Shown here one piece after another: positions 43,615-53,381 of a stretch of 64,000 nucleotides of DNA. Position 1 is the stretch's first letter. The number at the start of each line of letters is the position of its first letter. The stretch is from an uncultured Clostridia bacterium (GTDB lineage: Bacteria; Bacillota; Clostridia; UMGS1810): assembly GCA_934500875.1 (NCBI GenBank), contig CAKSTL010000001.1:124001-188000 (forward strand). The letters run 5' to 3'. The translations under genes were made by a program, and so were the position numbers. The notes below the pieces were generated by a model. The model was not told the origin of the DNA, did not search any database, and saw only the letters and a list, made by a program, of their open reading frames with translations.

Positions 43615-44088
43615 TTATTCATCATCTTCGGCGTCTTCAGGGTCGATAAACCTTATCACCTTGTCAACAAAAATAACTCCGTCAAGGTGGTCAAGCTCGT
43701 GGCACAAAGCCGTTGCCAAAAGATTTTCGCCGGTAACCTCAATTTCATCTCCGTTTCGGTTCAGGGCACGCACAACAACCTTTGCCGGTCTTTCAACCTC
43801 ACCCCAGCGGTCAGGCACACTCAGGCACCCTTCAACAGCCACTTTTTTGCCGCTTACGCTGACAAATTCAGGGTTTATAAGTTCAATCAGCCCCTCGCCA
43901 ACATCAATTATTACCACTCTTTTTAAAACTCCCACCTGCGGTGCGGCAAGACCCACGCCGTTTGCCTCTTTTAAGGTATCCTTCATATCGTCAAGCAGGG
44001 TTATGATGCGTGAGTCAATCTCTTCAACCTTTCTGCTTTTTTTGCGCAAAAGCTCGTCGCCGATTTTTCTGATGTTTCTTATTGCCAT
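43615..44088 (-). CDS. def: Peptide deformylase
   Basis: 157 residues with the three deformylase motifs GVGLAAPQVG, EGCLSVPD and the metal-binding HELDHLDG. Removes N-formyl groups from nascent proteins. Lies between priA and fmt. The C-terminus is acidic (EDAEDDE). Confidence 0.97.
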   Translation of the reverse strand: MAIRNIRKIGDELLRKKSRKVEEIDSRIITLLDDMKDTLKEANGVGLAAPQVGVLKRVVIIDVGEGLIELINPEFVSVSGKKVAVEGCLSVPDRWGEVERPAKVVVRALNRNGDEIEVTGENLLATALCHELDHLDGVIFVDKVIRFIDPEDAEDDE

Positions 44089-44104
44089 TTTAACTTTCCT
44101 TCCT

Positions 44105-46543
44105 TTAATACATATTAACAGGATTTACATCCGCAATAATGCTTACATCATCTTTGTAAAAATTCTTCAAAAGACTATGTATATAATCGTAAATTTCCCT
44201 GTTATAATTCATTTTCATAATAAATCTGAAGCGGTATTTGTTGTTTATTTTGTGCATTGGCGCACTCTGAACGCCGAAAACGTCTGCCATAACGGATTTT
44301 TCTTTTATTTTTTCCAAGAGTGCGCTGCGAAAATTCAAAAGAGTGTCAAAAGCACATTTTTCGCTGTCCGACGCCGATGTAAAAATCATTATTTCGCAAA
44401 ACGGCGGATACAGCATTTGCCGCCTTAACACAATCTCGTTTTTATAAAATTTTTCGTAATTCTGGTTTGCGGCATACTCAAAAATTTCGTTTTCGGGATA
44501 ATACGTCTGCACCACGGCTCTTCCTTCGGTATCGCCCCTTCCTGCCCTGCCTATAACCTGGGCAAGCAGCGAAAACGTTTTTTCGCCCGAGCGGAAATCA
44601 TCTCTGTAAAGGCTTAAATCCGCCGCTATAACGCCGACAAGCGTTACGTTTTCAAAATCAAGACCCTTTGTAATCATTTGGGTTCCGACAAGAATATCCG
44701 TTTTTTCCGTGCGGAATTTATTTAAAATTTCCTCGTGCGCAAACCGTCTTGAAGTGGTGTCTGCGTCCATTCTCAAATACGTTGCCGAAGGAAAAAGCTT
44801 TTCGATTTCCTCGGTAACCTTCTGCGTTCCCAACCCGAAAAATCTTATCTGCTCACTGCCGCAGCTTGGGCAGACATCACATTTTTCCATTTTATAATCG
44901 CAGTAATGGCACACCAGATATTCGCCTTTTTTGTGATAGGTAAGCGAAATATCGCAGTTCGGGCATTTAGGAACGTATCCGCATTTTCTGCACGACACAA
45001 ACGACGAAAAGCCCCTTTTATTCAAAAACAAAATTGTCTGCTGTTTATTTTTCAAATTTTTTGCAATTTCAGACTTTAACCTCTCTGAAAATATCGAAAA
45101 ATTGCCGTTTTCAAGCTCTTTTCGCATATCAATGGTAATAACCGACGGCAAAGCCTTGTTGTTCACCCTGTTTTTAAGCTCGATGAGCGTATATTTTCCG
45201 CTTTCCGCCCTCCAGTAGCTTTCAAACGAAGGCGTTGCAGACGCCAGAACAAGCGTTGCGCCCTCGCTTTTTGCACGGAATCTCGCCACCTCAACGGTGT
45301 GATATCTCGGGCTGCTCTCGGATTTATAAGTTCCTTCGTGTTCCTCATCAATTATAATCAGCCCAAGCCTTTTCAGCGGCGAAAAAATTGCCGAGCGTGC
45401 GCCCACCACCACCGAAACCGAGCCTTCGTTTATTCTTTTCCATTCGTCATAGCGCTTTCGTACCGTAAGCATACTGTGAATTACCGCAACATCTGAACCG
45501 AAGCGGCTTTTTACCTGAGAAACCATTTGCGGTGTAAGTGATATTTCGGGCACAAGAAACAGCGACTGTTTTTTTTGGCGCACACATTTTTCAATAAGGT
45601 TGAGGTAAACCTCCGTTTTGCCGCTGCCCGTCACACCGTTTATAAGAAACGTTTTGTTTTCGCCGTTTTCAATGCTTTTCCCGATTGTTTCAACAGCCGT
45701 TTGCTGCTCAGGCGTAAGGCTCACCCTGTCGGGGCAAACCTCAACAATCTCCTCGTCGAACGGACGCAGAATTTCAAACACTTTTACAATATTTTTTTGT
45801 TCAAGAGTGTCCACAACGCTTTTTGACGTTTCACAGATTTCAAGAAGTTCCGAAAGCGAAACCGACTCGTTTTCGCACAAAACCTCAATAACTCTTGCCT
45901 GCGCCTTTGCCCTTTTTGAAAAAGCCTCGCACAGTCTGAACGCCTCTTCGTGTTCGACCGAGAGCGAAACCATTTTTATATAACGGTCTTTTGCGCCTTC
46001 TTCTTTTTTAAGCTCGGTAAAGATAATTTTATCCGTCGCAAGCGACTTTACCGAAGCGGTTATGCTTTTTCTGCCCACGCTTTCGCAAAGTATGTCAAGA
46101 GCGCATTTGCCGCCGTTTTCCCTAAGAACGTTCACAATTCTTTCTTTTATGAGCGAATTTTTAATTTTTTGTTTTATATACTCTTCGTCTTTATCCGCAA
46201 GATGCACCACCGTGACCATTTTAAGCGATACTCCCCTCGGAAGGACAGCTTTTATAATATCGCAGTAAGGCGAAAAATATCTGTGGTGCAAAAATTTTAT
46301 CAGCTCTGCTGTTTTTTCGTTAAAATACACATAACCGTCGGCAAGTGATATAATTTTTTTAAGGTTTTTATATTCGCTCTCCGAAACAATGCCCAAAACA
46401 TAGCCTTCAACCGGCTTGTTTCCTCTGCCGAACGGCACGATGACACGCTGACCGACCGACACGCAAGTCCCGTCGGGCATAAGATAATGATATATATTAT
46501 CTGTATGTCTGGAAATATTGTTTATTACAATCTCACATACCAT
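44105..46543 (-). CDS. priA: Primosomal protein N' (replication restart helicase PriA)
   Basis: 812 residues. N-terminal DNA-binding domain (YHYLMPDGTCVSVGQRVIVP), helicase core with GVTGSGKTEVYL, IIIDEEHEG and GTQMITKGLDFENV, and the split zinc-binding region with paired Cys (CRKCGYVPKCPNC, CHYCDY, CDVCPSCGS). Reloads the replisome at stalled forks. A terminator separates it from coaBC upstream, so it probably has its own promoter. Confidence 0.97.
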   Translation of the reverse strand: MVCEIVINNISRHTDNIYHYLMPDGTCVSVGQRVIVPFGRGNKPVEGYVLGIVSESEYKNLKKIISLADGYVYFNEKTAELIKFLHHRYFSPYCDIIKAVLPRGVSLKMVTVVHLADKDEEYIKQKIKNSLIKERIVNVLRENGGKCALDILCESVGRKSITASVKSLATDKIIFTELKKEEGAKDRYIKMVSLSVEHEEAFRLCEAFSKRAKAQARVIEVLCENESVSLSELLEICETSKSVVDTLEQKNIVKVFEILRPFDEEIVEVCPDRVSLTPEQQTAVETIGKSIENGENKTFLINGVTGSGKTEVYLNLIEKCVRQKKQSLFLVPEISLTPQMVSQVKSRFGSDVAVIHSMLTVRKRYDEWKRINEGSVSVVVGARSAIFSPLKRLGLIIIDEEHEGTYKSESSPRYHTVEVARFRAKSEGATLVLASATPSFESYWRAESGKYTLIELKNRVNNKALPSVITIDMRKELENGNFSIFSERLKSEIAKNLKNKQQTILFLNKRGFSSFVSCRKCGYVPKCPNCDISLTYHKKGEYLVCHYCDYKMEKCDVCPSCGSEQIRFFGLGTQKVTEEIEKLFPSATYLRMDADTTSRRFAHEEILNKFRTEKTDILVGTQMITKGLDFENVTLVGVIAADLSLYRDDFRSGEKTFSLLAQVIGRAGRGDTEGRAVVQTYYPENEIFEYAANQNYEKFYKNEIVLRRQMLYPPFCEIMIFTSASDSEKCAFDTLLNFRSALLEKIKEKSVMADVFGVQSAPMHKINNKYRFRFIMKMNYNREIYDYIHSLLKNFYKDDVSIIADVNPVNMY

Positions 46544-46619
46544 TTTGCGCCCTCCGAAAATTACACTGCAAAAATTACGGGTTCAATATGCGTTTTTTGC
46601 AGACCCGAATTGCTTTTTG

Positions 46620-46680
46620 TTAAAAAGCAAAGCCGCCCGCAATAAGAAAGCGCACTTAATGCCCTATTGCAAGGCGGCTT
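46620..46680 (-). terminator. Terminator after coaBC
   Basis: On the minus strand AAGCCGCC-TT-GCAATA pairs with TATTGC-G-GGCGGCTT across a 20-base loop, followed by TGCTTTTT. The stem overlaps the coaBC stop codon. Confidence 0.75.
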
Positions 46681-47866
46681 AAAATCCATCCGATATTTTG
46701 TCAAGTATAATGTTTGCCGCATCAAACTTGCTCATTTTTTCAAGTTCGCACATTTTTCCGCTCTTGGATATAAGAGTAATTACGTTTGTATCGGTGCCGA
46801 AGCCTGCACCGTCAGTATTTAAGCTGTTTGCCGCAATAAGGTCAAGATTTTTTCTGTAAAGCTTAGCCTTTGCGTTTTCAATAAGATTATTTGTTTCCAT
46901 ACAAAAACCGACGAGAATCTGATTAACCTTCTGCGCACCGAGCATAGCTAAAATATCCTCTGTTTTTTTGAGCGGCAAAGACACTTTGTCAGCGCCTTTC
47001 TTTATTTTTTCACTCTCGCATTTTTCGGGTGTAAAATCGGCAACCGCCGCAGCCTTTATAACAATATCCGAATCGGGATATTTTTCCATAACGGCATTAT
47101 ACATATCCTCTGCGCTTTTAACGTTTATAACGTCAATCCCCGAAAACGGGCGCAGGCTTGTACTGCCCGACACAAGGGTTACCGAAGCGCCCCTCATTTT
47201 TGCCGCTTTTGCTATGGCATATCCCATTTTTCCGGTAGAATGGTTTGTAATATAGCGCACAGGGTCTATTGCCTCTTGTGTTGCGCCTGCCGTAACAAGC
47301 ACTTTTTTTCCTTCAAAGTCCTTTTTATCGCACAAAACGCAGTCTATTTTATCAAGAATATCTTCAATTTCGGCAAGCCTGCCCTTGCCTGTATCGCCGC
47401 ACGCCAGAACGCCCTCGCCAGGCTCAACAAACTCATATTTTAAGTGCTTAAGCTTGTTGATATTTGCGGCGACAATAGGATTTTCATACATATTTGTATT
47501 CATTGCCGGTGCAAAAACCACCTTTGCCTTGGTTGCCATAACGGTAGTTGTCAAAAAATCGTCCGCAATGCCCGAGGCGATTTTTCCTATAACGTTTGCC
47601 GTTGCGGGGCATATGAGAAAAGCGTCGGCAAGCTTGGCAAGCGAAATATGCTCGGTTGTTACGTTTTCGGAAAGTGAAAACATATCGGTTATAACCTTGT
47701 TTTTTGTAATGGTCTGAAAGGTAAGCGGCGTCACAAATTCCGTTGCGGATTTTGTCATAACAACAAAAACGTCAATCCCTTTTTTTACCATTGCGCTTGC
47801 GGCATAAACCGCCTTATATGCGGCAATTCCTCCGCATACTCCCATTACAACCGTTTTCTTTTTCAT
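46679..47866 (-). CDS. coaBC: Bifunctional phosphopantothenoylcysteine decarboxylase / phosphopantothenate-cysteine ligase
   Basis: 395 residues. CoaC half (about 1-185): GVCGGIAAYKAVYA, FMN-binding APAMNTNMYENPIV and catalytic ACGDTGKGRL. CoaB half: VTAGATQEAIDPVRYITNHS and TGKMGYAIAKAA, KAAAVADFTPE. Makes 4'-phosphopantetheine in CoA synthesis. It follows rpoZ in the standard gmk-rpoZ-coaBC-priA order. Confidence 0.97.
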   Translation of the reverse strand: MKKKTVVMGVCGGIAAYKAVYAASAMVKKGIDVFVVMTKSATEFVTPLTFQTITKNKVITDMFSLSENVTTEHISLAKLADAFLICPATANVIGKIASGIADDFLTTTVMATKAKVVFAPAMNTNMYENPIVAANINKLKHLKYEFVEPGEGVLACGDTGKGRLAEIEDILDKIDCVLCDKKDFEGKKVLVTAGATQEAIDPVRYITNHSTGKMGYAIAKAAKMRGASVTLVSGSTSLRPFSGIDVINVKSAEDMYNAVMEKYPDSDIVIKAAAVADFTPEKCESEKIKKGADKVSLPLKKTEDILAMLGAQKVNQILVGFCMETNNLIENAKAKLYRKNLDLIAANSLNTDGAGFGTDTNVITLISKSGKMCELEKMSKFDAANIILDKISDGF

Positions 47867-47907
47867 TTCGCCTTTTGCACCTTCTTTTTAAAAAAGTTTA
47901 AATATTT

Positions 47908-48201
47908 TTACTGTGCCTTTTTGTTTCTGTCTTCCTCAAGATACATATTAAGAAGCATATCCATACTCATTGTTTCAGCCTTGTGGGATTTTTTCTTAAA
48001 ACTTATCTTGTTCTCCGCAATTTCGTTAACCGCAACGGTAACGGGCTTGTTGGATTTGCACTCTGTAAAGCTTACACCTGTTTTGCAGATTTCTCTTGCA
48101 CGCTTTGCAGCGGCGATAACAAGCGAATAACGGCTTTCAAACCTCGGATTATCGGGGTTTGAGCCTTCCATTAATTTTTTAACCGACGGGTCAATCATCA
48201 T
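47908..48201 (-). CDS. rpoZ: RNA polymerase omega subunit
   Basis: 97 residues. MMIDPSVKKLMEGSNPDNPRFE-type N-terminus (PSVKKLMEGSNPDNPRFESR) and YSLVIAAAKRAREI are the omega signature; the C-terminus keeps VAVNEIAENKI. Helps assemble beta' into RNA polymerase. Located between gmk and coaBC. Confidence 0.94.
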   Translation of the reverse strand: MMIDPSVKKLMEGSNPDNPRFESRYSLVIAAAKRAREICKTGVSFTECKSNKPVTVAVNEIAENKISFKKKSHKAETMSMDMLLNMYLEEDRNKKAQ

Positions 48202-48283
48202 TTTAAATCATAGCCTTTCTGCCTGCGAAATTTTTAATATCTCATTCTACCGCAGACCTGTAAAATGTATTCAATACGGGCAT

Positions 48284-48892
48284 TTACCCGTTCAGATTGG
48301 CAAAATTGTTCTTATCAACCTTAAGTCTTTCGGCGTCTATAATTGTTTTAAGCTTTTTAGCCGCCGTGTCAACATCATCATTTACAACCGCATATGTATA
48401 TTTTGAGATGTTTGTAACCTCCCATCTTGCGGTTTCCATTCTTTTCAAAATAACGTCCTCTGTTTCGGTTTTCCGCCCTGCAATGCGGTTTTTAAGTTCC
48501 TCCATTGACGGCGGTGCGATAAACACAAAAACTGCGTCGGGCCGTTTTTCCATAACTTTAAGCGCACCCTGAACTTCAATTTCCAAAATAACGTCACAGC
48601 CGTTATTTAAGCTTTCATCCACAAATTTTTTCGGCGTGCCGTAATGATTTTCACAAAACGACGCCCATTCCAGAAGCATATCGTTTTCAATCATATTTTC
48701 AAACTCGCATTTTTCGACGAAAAAGTAATTAACGCCGTCTTTTTCGCCCTCTCTCGGCTTTCTTGTTGTGGCAGAAACCGAAAGCTTTATTTTATCGTCT
48801 GCGTAATTTTCAAAAAAATGCTTTAATACAGTGCCTTTTCCCGTCCCCGACGGACCTGAAAGCACAATAAGCGTACCTTTTCTATTCATCAT
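48284..48892 (-). CDS. gmk: Guanylate kinase
   Basis: 202 residues. P-loop LSGPSGTGKGTVLKHF, SATTRKPREGEKDGVNYFFV (GMP site) and EIEVQGALKVM are conserved. Phosphorylates GMP to GDP. Start choice: the GGGAG inside the end of remA is adjacent to ATG 48901 and 9 bases from ATG 48892, so 48892 (or 48889) is likely. It overlaps remA by 11 bases. Confidence 0.96.
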   Translation of the reverse strand: MMNRKGTLIVLSGPSGTGKGTVLKHFFENYADDKIKLSVSATTRKPREGEKDGVNYFFVEKCEFENMIENDMLLEWASFCENHYGTPKKFVDESLNNGCDVILEIEVQGALKVMEKRPDAVFVFIAPPSMEELKNRIAGRKTETEDVILKRMETARWEVTNISKYTYAVVNDDVDTAAKKLKTIIDAERLKVDKNNFANLNG

Positions 48893-49151
48893 CTTCTTCA
48901 TCTCCCGAAAGCGTCAAATCCTTTTCCAGCCTGCCGGCAACCGTTTCGGGCTGAACGGCGGAAAGAATTATATGCTCGCTGTCCATAATAATAACCGCTC
49001 TTGTGCGTCTGCCGCTGGTTGCGTCAATAAGCATACCCTTATCCCTTGCGCCCTGTATAATTCTTTTTATCGGCGCCGCCTCGGGGCTTACAATTGCAAC
49101 AAGCCTGTTTGCGGAAACAATATTTCCGAAACCGATATTAATAAGCTTCAT
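48882..49151 (-). CDS. remA: RemA/DUF370 family DNA-binding regulator
   Basis: 89 residues. MKLINIGFGNIVSANRLVAI and DATSGRRTRAVIIMDSEHIIL are nearly invariant in RemA. In B. subtilis RemA activates biofilm matrix and osmoprotection genes by binding DNA as a ring-like oligomer. The extended acidic C-terminus (LSGDEEDDE) overlaps gmk. yicC-remA-gmk order is conserved across Firmicutes. Confidence 0.94.
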   Translation of the reverse strand: MKLINIGFGNIVSANRLVAIVSPEAAPIKRIIQGARDKGMLIDATSGRRTRAVIIMDSEHIILSAVQPETVAGRLEKDLTLSGDEEDDE

Positions 49152-49166
49152 AAGACATCTTCCTAT

Positions 49167-50045
49167 CTATTCAATATTCTGAACCTGTTCCCGCACCTTT
49201 TCGATTTCCGATTTCAGCTCTACCACAAGACGGCTGATTTCATAATCGTTGCACTTCGAGCCCATTGTATTTGCCTCACGGTTCAGCTCCTGAACGGTGA
49301 AATCAAGCTTTCTTCCAACCGGAATATTGCTTTCAAGAAGGCTTTTGAACTCTTTAAGATGGCTCATAAATCTTGTAATTTCTTCAGTGATGTTAATTTT
49401 ATCCGTATAAAGGCAAACCTCGGCAAGGAGCCTTGATTCGTCAATGGTAATGCCATTTGTAAAATCTTCAACCCTTTGCTTAATTCTCTGGGCAAATTCG
49501 GCAATCGTTTCGGGCGAACGGCTCTCGATTTTTCCTACCAAATCAGCCATTTTCAAAAGACTTTCGTCAAAAAACTTTTTAAGTCTTTCGCCCTCTCTCA
49601 TTCTTGAATTTTTAAGGTCGTCAAGCGCCAAAGAAAGAACGCTTTTTACATCTTCGCATATTTTTTCTTTGTCCTGCTCTTTTTTCTCGATTGTAAAAAT
49701 ATCGGGAAAAGCTGAAAGTGATGACGTTTTCACATCATTTTCAATACCGAAAATTTCAGCCATATTTTTAAGCGCCTCAAAATATCCTTCGGCAACCTCT
49801 TTATTAAGTGTTACAACACGGTCGTCCTTTTTTATATTGTCAAAAAGGATTGCTGCGTCAACCTTGCCTCTTGAAATTTTTCCGTTAATAAGCTCACGCA
49901 CGCTTTCTTCAACAAAAGAAAACTGCTTGTATACCCTTACCGAAGTATCAAGATAGCGGTTATTAACCGTTTTAAGCTCTATTGTAATGCGGTAATCATC
50001 AAAGCTTGATACTGCCTGACCGTAGCCTGTCATACTCTTTATCAC
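49167..50045 (-). CDS. yicC: YicC family endoribonuclease
   Basis: 292 residues from GTG 50045, which follows TTTGGGGGAAT and gives the standard start IKSMTGYGQ. Conserved regions: LKTVNNRYLD, the GRKLDFTVQELNREANTMGSK motif close to the C-terminus. YicC-type proteins are ribonucleases linked to sRNA turnover in E. coli. First gene of the yicC-remA-gmk-rpoZ-coaBC unit. Confidence 0.92.
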   Translation of the reverse strand: MIKSMTGYGQAVSSFDDYRITIELKTVNNRYLDTSVRVYKQFSFVEESVRELINGKISRGKVDAAILFDNIKKDDRVVTLNKEVAEGYFEALKNMAEIFGIENDVKTSSLSAFPDIFTIEKKEQDKEKICEDVKSVLSLALDDLKNSRMREGERLKKFFDESLLKMADLVGKIESRSPETIAEFAQRIKQRVEDFTNGITIDESRLLAEVCLYTDKINITEEITRFMSHLKEFKSLLESNIPVGRKLDFTVQELNREANTMGSKCNDYEISRLVVELKSEIEKVREQVQNIE

Positions 50046-50111
50046 AAATATTCCCCCAAAATGCAGAAAATACACTTGTTTATGTTAATTTTTGCATAAT
50101 ATCCTTCGTAC

Positions 50112-50141
50112 ATTATATCACACAATACGTGCAAATTACAA
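50112..50141 (-). promoter_or_regulatory. Candidate promoter of the yicC operon
   Basis: Minus-strand TTGTAA (50136-50141) and perfect TATAAT (50112-50117), 18 bp spacer. Confidence 0.55.
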
Positions 50142-50154
50142 CAGTTTTTTTAAT

Positions 50155-51120
50155 TTATCTTAAAAATTTTCTTACGCAGGCGCCGCCGAGATAATTGCAC
50201 TTTTTCCCTTGATATGTATCAAGCAGCTCAAGATTTGCGTCAATACTGTCCTTGATTTTCCACCAGCTTGTTGAATAATTGGCAAAAACCGTGTGCTCCT
50301 CCTTTGCCCTGCCTATAAGGCGCTGAATAACAATATTCGGGCTTAAATATTCAAGAAACGTCACAGCCTTGTCCACATAATCGTAATAGCTTCCCATATC
50401 AAAACCGCCGTTTTGATAAATCTGCGCCATTTTGGTATTTTTAACGATATAAAGACAGTGAAGCTTAACCTGGTCAACACAGAGCGCCGAAAGAATTTTT
50501 GCATTCTCGATAACGTCCGTTTTATCGTCCCACGGAAGATTGAGAATAAGGTGCGCACATATGTCAAAACCGTATTTTTTCACACGCAGTACAGCGTCTA
50601 TAAACTCTGCAAGCGTGTGACCCCGGTTTATCTTTTCAAGCGTTTTGTAATTAACCGTCTGAAGCCCTATTTCAATGCTTATTTCAACATTGTATTCTTT
50701 TTTTGCCTCAGCTAAAATTTCAAGATATTCGTCGCTTATACAGTCGGGACGTGTGGAAACCGCAATTTCAACAACGTCCTCCTTCGCCGCTTCGGTTATG
50801 ACACGTTTAAAATCGCAGAGCGGCATATATGTATTTGTGAAATTCTGAAAATACGCAATAAACTTTTTCGCCTTGTATTTTTTGCCTATGTACTGCGCAT
50901 TTTTTCGTATCTGTTCGCTCACAGGAAGATACGACGGAAGATTTTCAAAAGCGGCACCTATATCAGCGCAGAAAATACATCCGTTATATCCGCACTCACC
51001 GTCACGGTTGGGACAGGTTATCGGAAGATTTACCGGAAGCTTATATACCCTCTCACCGTATTTTTGTTTCAAATAATCGGAATATGCAAAGTATCTTTTG
51101 CCGTTCATAAAATTATCCAT
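50155..51120 (-). CDS. TIGR01212 family radical SAM protein (YhcC-like)
   Basis: 321 residues. Cluster-binding Cys pattern in CPNRDGECGYNGCIFCAD, then YFQNFTNTY and EIGLQTVNYKTLEKINRGHT, typical of the TIGR01212 group. Elp3-like radical SAM enzymes of this group act on an unknown substrate, possibly tRNA. The next gene upstream ends 9 bases before it, suggesting co-transcription with the 119-residue membrane protein. Confidence 0.9.
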   Translation of the reverse strand: MDNFMNGKRYFAYSDYLKQKYGERVYKLPVNLPITCPNRDGECGYNGCIFCADIGAAFENLPSYLPVSEQIRKNAQYIGKKYKAKKFIAYFQNFTNTYMPLCDFKRVITEAAKEDVVEIAVSTRPDCISDEYLEILAEAKKEYNVEISIEIGLQTVNYKTLEKINRGHTLAEFIDAVLRVKKYGFDICAHLILNLPWDDKTDVIENAKILSALCVDQVKLHCLYIVKNTKMAQIYQNGGFDMGSYYDYVDKAVTFLEYLSPNIVIQRLIGRAKEEHTVFANYSTSWWKIKDSIDANLELLDTYQGKKCNYLGGACVRKFLR

Positions 51121-51129
51121 ATCAATATA

Positions 51130-51489
51130 TCAGTCTTTTGTAAAACTGTCCTTCATACTCTCATATTTTTCGCTTGTGGTGTAATAAATAAACCCGTATT
51201 CGCCGCAGAGCTTTTGTGCAAGAAGCGCCGTTTCTTCGTCTGCGCCCATATCCACAATAAGTATGCTCGGAACAAAACCGCCTCCGCCTATGCTGAGGCT
51301 TCTCCAGATTATGCTTCGCACAACGCCTTCTATGCATTTTGCGTGTTTTTTAACCTTGATAACCACAAAAACATCATCCCTGACGGCAGGACCTTTTGAA
51401 AAAAATGCCCCAACCGCACGTCTTATGATGTCGATTATCGCATAAACGACAAGAAAGCAGAAAACGGATTTAAAAATTACCGATAACAT
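51130..51489 (-). CDS. Uncharacterised single-span membrane protein
   Basis: 119 residues: one N-terminal membrane helix (about 4-30, VIFKSVFCFLVVYAIIDII), then a soluble alpha/beta part with VFVVIKVKKHAKCIEGVVRSIIW and SILIVDMGADEETALLAQKLC, which resembles the N-terminal nucleotide-sugar half of a family 2 glycosyltransferase fold (I-V-D-x-G-S/A-x-D-E-T) but is far too short for one. I do not recognise a characterised family. It lies between metK and the radical SAM gene. Confidence 0.7.
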   Translation of the reverse strand: MLSVIFKSVFCFLVVYAIIDIIRRAVGAFFSKGPAVRDDVFVVIKVKKHAKCIEGVVRSIIWRSLSIGGGGFVPSILIVDMGADEETALLAQKLCGEYGFIYYTTSEKYESMKDSFTKD

Positions 51490-51629
51490 AGCTTACACCC
51501 CTTCGCTTTAAGGAACAAGAGTTTGAACTTCAAAAAAGTGAGTTCTCCCTATAATGCCCATAATATGCAAAGAGGTGCAAAAGTGTTACATTTTAAAAAT
51601 CAGCCGTGATATAAAACCCATATAAAGGT

Positions 51630-52814
51630 TTACAGACCAAGCTCTTTTCTTAAAAGCTCTGCCTTGTCGGTTTTCTCCCACGTAAAATCTGCGTCCTCTC
51701 TGCCGAAGTGGCCGTATGCCGCAGTTTTTGAATATATGGGACGTCTTAAATCAAGCTCTTTTATAATAGCCGCAGGTCTTAAATCAAAAATTTTGCGCAC
51801 CGCCGCCACTATTTTTTCGTTTTCAACCTTTGAGGTTGAGAAGGTGTCGATATCTATAAGCACCGAAACGGGCGAGCTTACGCCGATTGCATATGCAAGC
51901 TGAACCTCGCAGCGTTTTGCAATGCCTGCCGCAACAATGTTTTTTGCAACGTAGCGTGCTGCATATGCGGCGCTTCTGTCAACCTTCGTGGGGTCTTTGC
52001 CCGAAAACGCACCGCCGCCGTGGCGCGCATATCCGCCGTAGGTATCAACAATAATTTTTCTGCCGGTAAGTCCGGTATCGCCCTGAGGGCCTCCCACAAC
52101 AAATCGTCCTGTCGGATTTACAAAATATCTTGTGTTGTCATCCAGAAGCTTTTCGTCAACCACCGGTTTTATAACATATTCAAGAATATCCTTTCGGATT
52201 TTATCGGTTTCAACGTCATCGCTGTGCTGAGTTGACACAACAATAGTGTCAATTCTCTTGGGAATATCGTCGTCATATTCAACGGTAACCTGAGTTTTTC
52301 CGTCGGGACGCAGATAAGAAAGCGTACCGTTTTTTCTTACATCGGTAAGCCTTTGCGCAAGCTTGTGGGCAAGCGAAATTGGAAGCGGCATAAGCTCTTT
52401 TGTTTCGTCGCACGCAAAACCGAACATCATACCCTGGTCGCCTGCGCCGGTGTCCATATTGTCTGCCTCGCCCTGCTTTGCCTCAAGCGATTTATCAACA
52501 CCCATAGCGATATCGGGCGACTGCTCATCAATTGCGGTAAGCACCGAACAGGTGTGGCAGTCAAAGCCGTATTTTGCCCTGTCATAGCCTATTTCTTCAA
52601 TTTTTTTACGTGCAATTTTGGGTATGTCAACATAGCATTTTGTAGTGATTTCACCCATTATCATAACAAGCCCGGTTGTTACGGCCGTTTCGCACGCAAC
52701 CCTCGCCTGAGGGTCTTTTTCCAAAATTGCGTCAAGAACTGCGTCCGAAATCTGGTCGCAGATTTTATCGGGATGTCCCTCGGTAACCGATTCTGAAGTA
52801 AAAAACTTTCTCAT
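51630..52814 (-). CDS. metK: S-adenosylmethionine synthetase
   Basis: 394 residues from ATG 52814 behind AAAGAAGGG. Contains SVTEGHPDKICDQISDAVLD, GAGDQGMMFGFACDET and GGGAFSGKDPTKVDRSAAY. Makes SAM from methionine and ATP; SAM is used by several methyltransferases and radical SAM enzymes in this window. No SAM riboswitch lies upstream: only 45 bases separate it from the COG2426 gene. Confidence 0.98.
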   Translation of the reverse strand: MRKFFTSESVTEGHPDKICDQISDAVLDAILEKDPQARVACETAVTTGLVMIMGEITTKCYVDIPKIARKKIEEIGYDRAKYGFDCHTCSVLTAIDEQSPDIAMGVDKSLEAKQGEADNMDTGAGDQGMMFGFACDETKELMPLPISLAHKLAQRLTDVRKNGTLSYLRPDGKTQVTVEYDDDIPKRIDTIVVSTQHSDDVETDKIRKDILEYVIKPVVDEKLLDDNTRYFVNPTGRFVVGGPQGDTGLTGRKIIVDTYGGYARHGGGAFSGKDPTKVDRSAAYAARYVAKNIVAAGIAKRCEVQLAYAIGVSSPVSVLIDIDTFSTSKVENEKIVAAVRKIFDLRPAAIIKELDLRRPIYSKTAAYGHFGREDADFTWEKTDKAELLRKELGL

Positions 52815-52859
52815 AAAAATTCCCTTCTTTTGTATATTCAAATTATTCTTTCGTATATT

Positions 52860-53354
52860 CTAAAACAAAAATTTTGCAAGATTAAAAAGCCCGTAGCTGC
52901 CGGCAAGCATCAAAAAGCCTGCCGTAAGAACACCCAAAAATATAGGCGGCAGCGCCCTTGATATGCGCATATTGAGAATTGACGCAATAATCGCCCCTGT
53001 CCACGCACCCGTTCCGGGAAGCGGAATTGCAACGAAAATAAACAGTCCGAGCATTTCGTATTTTAAAATTTTGCCCGCCTTTTTCATAGAACGTTCCTGA
53101 AGCCAGTTGGCAATGCCCGACAAATGTTTTGTGGTTTTAAGCCAATTGAGAACGGGTCGCAAAAAGAGTATTACAAACGGAATGGGAAGCATATTTCCGA
53201 TAACGCTTATAACATATGCCCACACACACGGCATATCCGTTGCCGCCGCAAAAATAATTGAGCCTCTCAGCTCCACAATAGGCAGCATTGACATAAAAAA
53301 TACCGCTGCGTATTCATTAATATTTGAAAACCACGAAACAATGGCATCTGTCAT
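52860..53354 (-). CDS. COG2426 small membrane protein (annotated elsewhere as small multidrug export protein)
   Basis: 164 residues with four or five membrane helices; MLPIVELRGSIIFAAA, GNMLPIPFVILFLRPVLNWL and FIFVAIPLPGTGAWTGAI are the COG2426 signature, related to DedA-like proteins by the PLPGTG re-entrant type motif. Function unproven despite the export label. A promoter with a palindromic site lies upstream; metK follows 45 bases downstream. Confidence 0.88.
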   Translation of the reverse strand: MTDAIVSWFSNINEYAAVFFMSMLPIVELRGSIIFAAATDMPCVWAYVISVIGNMLPIPFVILFLRPVLNWLKTTKHLSGIANWLQERSMKKAGKILKYEMLGLFIFVAIPLPGTGAWTGAIIASILNMRISRALPPIFLGVLTAGFLMLAGSYGLFNLAKFLF

Positions 53355-53381
53355 AGTTTACTCCTTAAAATTGCATATATA

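Noticed and set aside
52815..52859. SAM riboswitch before metK
   Set aside because: Only 45 bases are available and no SAM-I or SAM-II core is present.
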